7,430 bases of DNA, from contig JAGPUU010000361.1 in the NCBI GenBank assembly GCA_018067325.1, forward strand, positions 1 through 7,430, given 5' to 3'. The DNA is from Amphritea sp. GTDB lineage: Bacteria; Pseudomonadota; Gammaproteobacteria; Pseudomonadales; Balneatricaceae. Below are positions 4,813 through 7,430 of the stretch, piece by piece. The position numbers and the translations under genes were made by a program. The notes beneath the pieces were generated by a model. The model saw nothing but the letters and a program-made list of their open reading frames with translations, ran no database searches and was not told the DNA's origin. Every line of letters begins with the position of its first letter. The stretch's first letter is position 1.

Positions 4813-6105
4813 CTATTTATTCGCGTATTCCCGAATAACGTCAAACATTCCCGTCGTTAGTGTCTGCAAATCTTCATCGGACATGACGTACGGCGGCATA
4901 ACGTAGACCAGTTTGCCAAATGGACGTATCCAGATGCCCCGCTCAACAAATAGAGGTTGGATATCTGCGGTAACCACAGGTTCATTCATCTCGACAACGC
5001 CGATAGCACCGAGGCAGCGAACCTCTGCCACTGAATCCAATTCTGCGCAGGCGGCCAGTCCTTGCTTTAGTTGCCGTTCAATACGGGCAATATTACTTTG
5101 CCAATCGGATTCCCGCAGTAGTTTCAAACTGGCATTGGCAACCGCACAAGCAAGGGGATTACCCATAAAGGTTGGGCCGTGCATAAAGCACCCTGCGCCG
5201 CCAGCGGAGATAGCTTCGCCAATCTCAGTGGTAGTCAGTGTGGCCGCCAGAGTCATATAGCCACCGGTGATCGCTTTACCCAAGCAGAGTATGTCGGGGG
5301 TGATGTCTGCATGGTCACAGGCAAACAATTTGCCGCTGCGGCCAAAGCCGGTGGCTATCTCGTCAGCAATGAGTAACAGGTTGTATTGATCACAGAGTGC
5401 GCGGGCTTTTTTCAGGTATTGCGGGTGGTAAAAGCGCATCCCGCCAGCGCCCTGAACTATTGGTTCCAGTATCAGTGCGGCGATTTCGCTATGGTGTTCA
5501 ATAATTAGCTGTTCCAGTTCAGCGCAATCATTTTCATCCCAGGGCTGGCCAAATTTGACTTGAGGCGCAGGGGCAAAGAACTGTTGCGGCAGGACTCCGC
5601 TAAATATCTCATGCATACCTGTTACCGGATCACAGACTGACATCGCACCGAAGGTATCACCATGATAGCCGTTACGGATGGTGAGTAGCTTATGCTTTTC
5701 CGGTTTGCCTTTGGCGTGCCAGTATTGAATCGCCATTTTCAAAGCGACTTCAACAGCAACAGAGCCGGAATCAGCCAGGAAAACCTTCTGCAGTGGCTCG
5801 GCGGTCATGTCGACCAGTTGTTGGCATAGATCGATTGCTGGTTGGTGGGTCAGGCCACCAAACATCAGATGAGAGACTTTATCTATCTGCGCATGTGCTG
5901 CTGCATTCAGGGCGGGATTATTGTAACCGTGGATTACTGACCACCAGGACGCCATGCCGTCGATCAGTTCAGTGCCATCTTCCAGCGTTAGGCGTACCCC
6001 TTCGGCTGAAACCACTGGATAAGCAGCGGGTGGGTTGATCATTGAAGAGTATGGGTGCCAGATATGCTGCTGGTCAAAGCGGACCTGTTCGCTGGAAATG
6101 CTCAT
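4813..6105 (-). CDS. bioA: Adenosylmethionine-8-amino-7-oxononanoate aminotransferase
   Basis: BioA converts 8-amino-7-oxononanoate (KAPA) to 7,8-diaminononanoate in biotin synthesis, using SAM as amino donor and PLP as cofactor. The 430-residue product compares with 429 in E. coli. It starts [20 protein letters not shown] and shows [15 protein letters not shown] (50-64, with the BioA-specific W54-W55 pair). It also has the PLP phosphate-binding region [14 protein letters not shown] (112-125), [13 protein letters not shown] with Y147, the PLP-contacting Asp in [12 protein letters not shown] (D248), and the Schiff-base lysine in GKAITGG (K277). [14 protein letters not shown] with R394 completes the active site. 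The frame extends to 6129, but the inner ATG at 6105 matches family length and has a GGGG element seven bases upstream. No other bio gene is in the window. Confidence 0.97.
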   Translation of the reverse strand: MSISSEQVRFDQQHIWHPYSSMINPPAAYPVVSAEGVRLTLEDGTELIDGMASWWSVIHGYNNPALNAAAHAQIDKVSHLMFGGLTHQPAIDLCQQLVDMTAEPLQKVFLADSGSVAVEVALKMAIQYWHAKGKPEKHKLLTIRNGYHGDTFGAMSVCDPVTGMHEIFSGVLPQQFFAPAPQVKFGQPWDENDCAELEQLIIEHHSEIAALILEPIVQGAGGMRFYHPQYLKKARALCDQYNLLLIADEIATGFGRSGKLFACDHADITPDILCLGKAITGGYMTLAATLTTTEIGEAISAGGAGCFMHGPTFMGNPLACAVANASLKLLRESDWQSNIARIERQLKQGLAACAELDSVAEVRCLGAIGVVEMNEPVVTADIQPLFVERGIWIRPFGKLVYVMPPYVMSDEDLQTLTTGMFDVIREYANK

Positions 6106-6149
6106 GCTTATGCCCCGTAAATCATGCAATAGTAAGAAATGTACTGATT

Positions 6150-6178
6150 AAAAAACCGGGCTATTACAGCCCGGTTTT
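6150..6178 (-). terminator. Rho-independent terminator after the SLAC1/TehA gene
   Basis: On the minus strand AAAACCGGGCT pairs with the mirror arm ending GCCCGGTTTT (arms 6152-6162 and 6168-6178; loop 6163-6167), and the U-run comes from the six As at 6150-6155. It isolates the transporter gene from bioA, whose start codon is only about 45 bp further on. The complementary + strand form has four Ts (6175-6178) and no + strand gene to serve. Confidence 0.92.
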
Positions 6179-6206
6179 AGTAAGAAAGCAAATCAGCGAA
6201 TGCTAG

Positions 6207-7181
6207 TTACTCTGGCTGACAGATCTCATTGCGTATGACGGCTAGCAGCGTACGAGAGAGCAGTAGAGAGATAACAGCGCTGGACAGACCTACCAGGGCC
6301 ATTGCCAGGTAATAGAAAAAGGGTTGCCCCAGGGATGTATACATCACCTGAGCGGCGACCGCGGAAGCTGCCAGTGGGAATGAGTAGGCCCACCAGGACA
6401 TAAAAAATTTAATCCGGGAGAACCTCGGCAGTTGGCTCAACAGAAGTATAATCAAGAACATTGCCGCATAAAACAGAACCCGGGCAAAGTTATCCAGCTC
6501 ACCGTTGAGCTTCATGTAGGAGAGGAAGCCGGCCGCAGGAGGGGCGATCAGGATAAACAGTGTTGGTAGTAATTTGCCGGGCAGTGGGTCGTGAAAAATC
6601 ATCCGGTTTAGTACCAGTGTTTTTAACACAATCCAGTAGACCAGACCAATTGAGAAAAAGAACCAGCTAACCTCGGTATAGCCGTGCTCAACGCCAGCGA
6701 TTGGCACAAGAATATTACCGACAACCGGAATGAACCAGGCAGGAGTCATATGCGCTATCTGAAATTTTGGGTGATAGATCCATTGGTTCAGAACGTAGAT
6801 GGTAAACAGTAGATGCAGTGCACTACCGCTGGCCCAGATAAAGAAGGATAGCTGCTTTGAAACTCCCAGAGTAGCGACGCTTAGCAAAATCAAACTGATG
6901 CTGAAAGTGGGAAAGAAACTGAGTTTAATAGGGTGCTGAAACTCTTCTAATGCTGCGGGGGTTTTTAGCATTATTTTCAGAAGGTAGAGCAGCGCCAGAA
7001 TCAAGAAAAGGCAGGCTGTTAGTGTCAGTAGTATATGACCGATGATGGGAGGGGCATCAAAAACACTGACTGCTTTTTCCCAGACAAGCGTCAACCCGGT
7101 CATCCCCATAATCATTGAAAAGAAGGTAATAGGGAAGTATTCCAGCTTTAAAGCTGAGGTTTGATCAGACAGCTTGTTCAT
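6207..7181 (-). CDS. SLAC1/TehA-family transporter or anion channel, ten-helix membrane protein
   Basis: The 324-residue product is close to H. influenzae TehA (328). It is very hydrophobic, with about ten membrane segments near residues 15-34, 45-70, 88-106, 110-131, 147-163, 170-192, 203-221, 232-252, 261-282 and 286-315. Family-like features are LKLEYFPITFFSMIMGMTGL near the N terminus, TPAWFIPVVGNILVPIAG (146-163), FILIAPPAAGFLSY (209-222) and SWWAYSFPLAA (262-272). The Phe in the last motif (F268) may correspond to the pore-gating Phe of TehA, which needs an alignment. The family includes TehA, yeast Mae1 and plant SLAC1 anion channels; the substrate here is unknown. The ATG at 7181 is preferred over a TTG at 7205, though neither has a strong SD. 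No tehB-like gene adjoins it. Confidence 0.85.
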   Translation of the reverse strand: MNKLSDQTSALKLEYFPITFFSMIMGMTGLTLVWEKAVSVFDAPPIIGHILLTLTACLFLILALLYLLKIMLKTPAALEEFQHPIKLSFFPTFSISLILLSVATLGVSKQLSFFIWASGSALHLLFTIYVLNQWIYHPKFQIAHMTPAWFIPVVGNILVPIAGVEHGYTEVSWFFFSIGLVYWIVLKTLVLNRMIFHDPLPGKLLPTLFILIAPPAAGFLSYMKLNGELDNFARVLFYAAMFLIILLLSQLPRFSRIKFFMSWWAYSFPLAASAVAAQVMYTSLGQPFFYYLAMALVGLSSAVISLLLSRTLLAVIRNEICQPE

Positions 7182-7224
7182 GAAGTTTAATCTCGGTGAA
7201 TACAATTAAGTCTAAATAATACGC

Positions 7225-7287
7225 TATTAGAAACGTCGGCAGAATTATCTATTTACTATGTTAATTAGATAATTCTAATATAGTAAG
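7225..7287. promoter_or_regulatory. Nested inverted repeats upstream of the SLAC1/TehA gene
   Basis: AGAATTATCTA (7241-7251) and TAGATAATTCT (7266-7276) are a perfect 11-bp inverted repeat with a 14-bp spacer. Two overlapping alternatives exist: TATTAGAA (7225-7232) with TTCTAATA (7273-7280), and TTACTAT (7253-7259) with ATAGTAA (7280-7286). The core lies 60-95 bp before the start codon, where an operator or leader structure would be expected. The region is strongly AT-rich, which raises the chance of accidental pairings, but an 11-bp perfect match is notable. Confidence 0.45.
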
Positions 7288-7430
7288 TTATTCGTAAATT
7301 AAAATCTAATGAAATTTTATTCATCCTTTCAGCTTAATTTCAGATAGTAATCTTATAGTGGTCACAACTTCAACGGGGAAGCCCGACTAGTGGATAGCGA
7401 GAGCGTTTCCTGTGGTTGATAAGGGGTAAA
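7288..7430. other. Unassigned end of window
   Basis: The first part is AT-rich intergenic DNA. From about 7360 the composition shifts to more balanced bases. On the minus strand one frame is open from the window edge for 22 codons to a TGA (complement of 7362-7364), which could be a gene tail, but it is too short to recognise. On the + strand all short frames close quickly. CGGG-GAAG-CCCG (7374-7385) could form a small hairpin. No function is assigned. Confidence 0.3.

Noticed and set aside
4913..5376. Open frames on the + strand opposite bioA.
   Set aside because: They mirror the coding constraint of bioA on the other strand and resemble no protein family; bioA has all catalytic residues.
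1..7430. Defence island, CRISPR array, insertion sequence, prophage or toxin-antitoxin pair.
   Set aside because: No regularly spaced repeats, transposase motifs, integrase, terminal inverted repeats or target duplications were seen; the genes are housekeeping or simple metabolic ones.

Overview
The window looks like an ordinary, moderate-GC chromosomal segment from a gammaproteobacterium. The ribosomal proteins and DnaB closely resemble enterobacterial and pseudomonad ones. The order rpsF-rpsR-rplI-dnaB, without priB between rpsF and rpsR, argues against Enterobacterales and Vibrionales and fits an Oceanospirillales/Pseudomonadales-type lineage. That placement is inferred from gene order and protein similarity recalled from memory; no search was run.

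Left part (1-2780, + strand): the 3' part of rpsF (S6, with an unusually long Ala/Pro/Glu repeat tail), rpsR (S18), a 106-bp gap with an imperfect hairpin, rplI (L9), two tandem hairpins of which the second is a strong terminator, then dnaB (replicative helicase) and a strong, probably bidirectional terminator. This is a conserved translation/replication cluster with highly biased codon use in the ribosomal genes.

Middle part (2781-4745): a non-coding stretch with several imperfect hairpins; a hot-dog thioesterase on the minus strand; and, divergent from it across 67 bp, a class I SAM-dependent methyltransferase whose C-terminal half resembles the METTL7/TMT1 thiol methyltransferases. A small EthD-family protein follows on the + strand, then a 13-nt direct-repeat pair and a rho-independent terminator. 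These genes look like unlinked single-gene units; the sequence does not show a shared pathway.

Right part (4746-7430, minus strand): bioA (biotin synthesis, PLP aminotransferase) and, upstream of it and separated by a clear minus-strand terminator, a ten-helix SLAC1/TehA-type transporter or channel. The transporter's AT-rich upstream region contains a perfect 11-bp inverted repeat. The last 60 or so bases are less AT-rich and could not be assigned.

I found no mobile element, CRISPR array, tRNA, rRNA, defence cassette or convincing new multi-gene system. The points most worth a second look are the S6 tail, the rplI leader hairpin, the METTL7-like methyltransferase, and the palindromic region upstream of the SLAC1/TehA gene.
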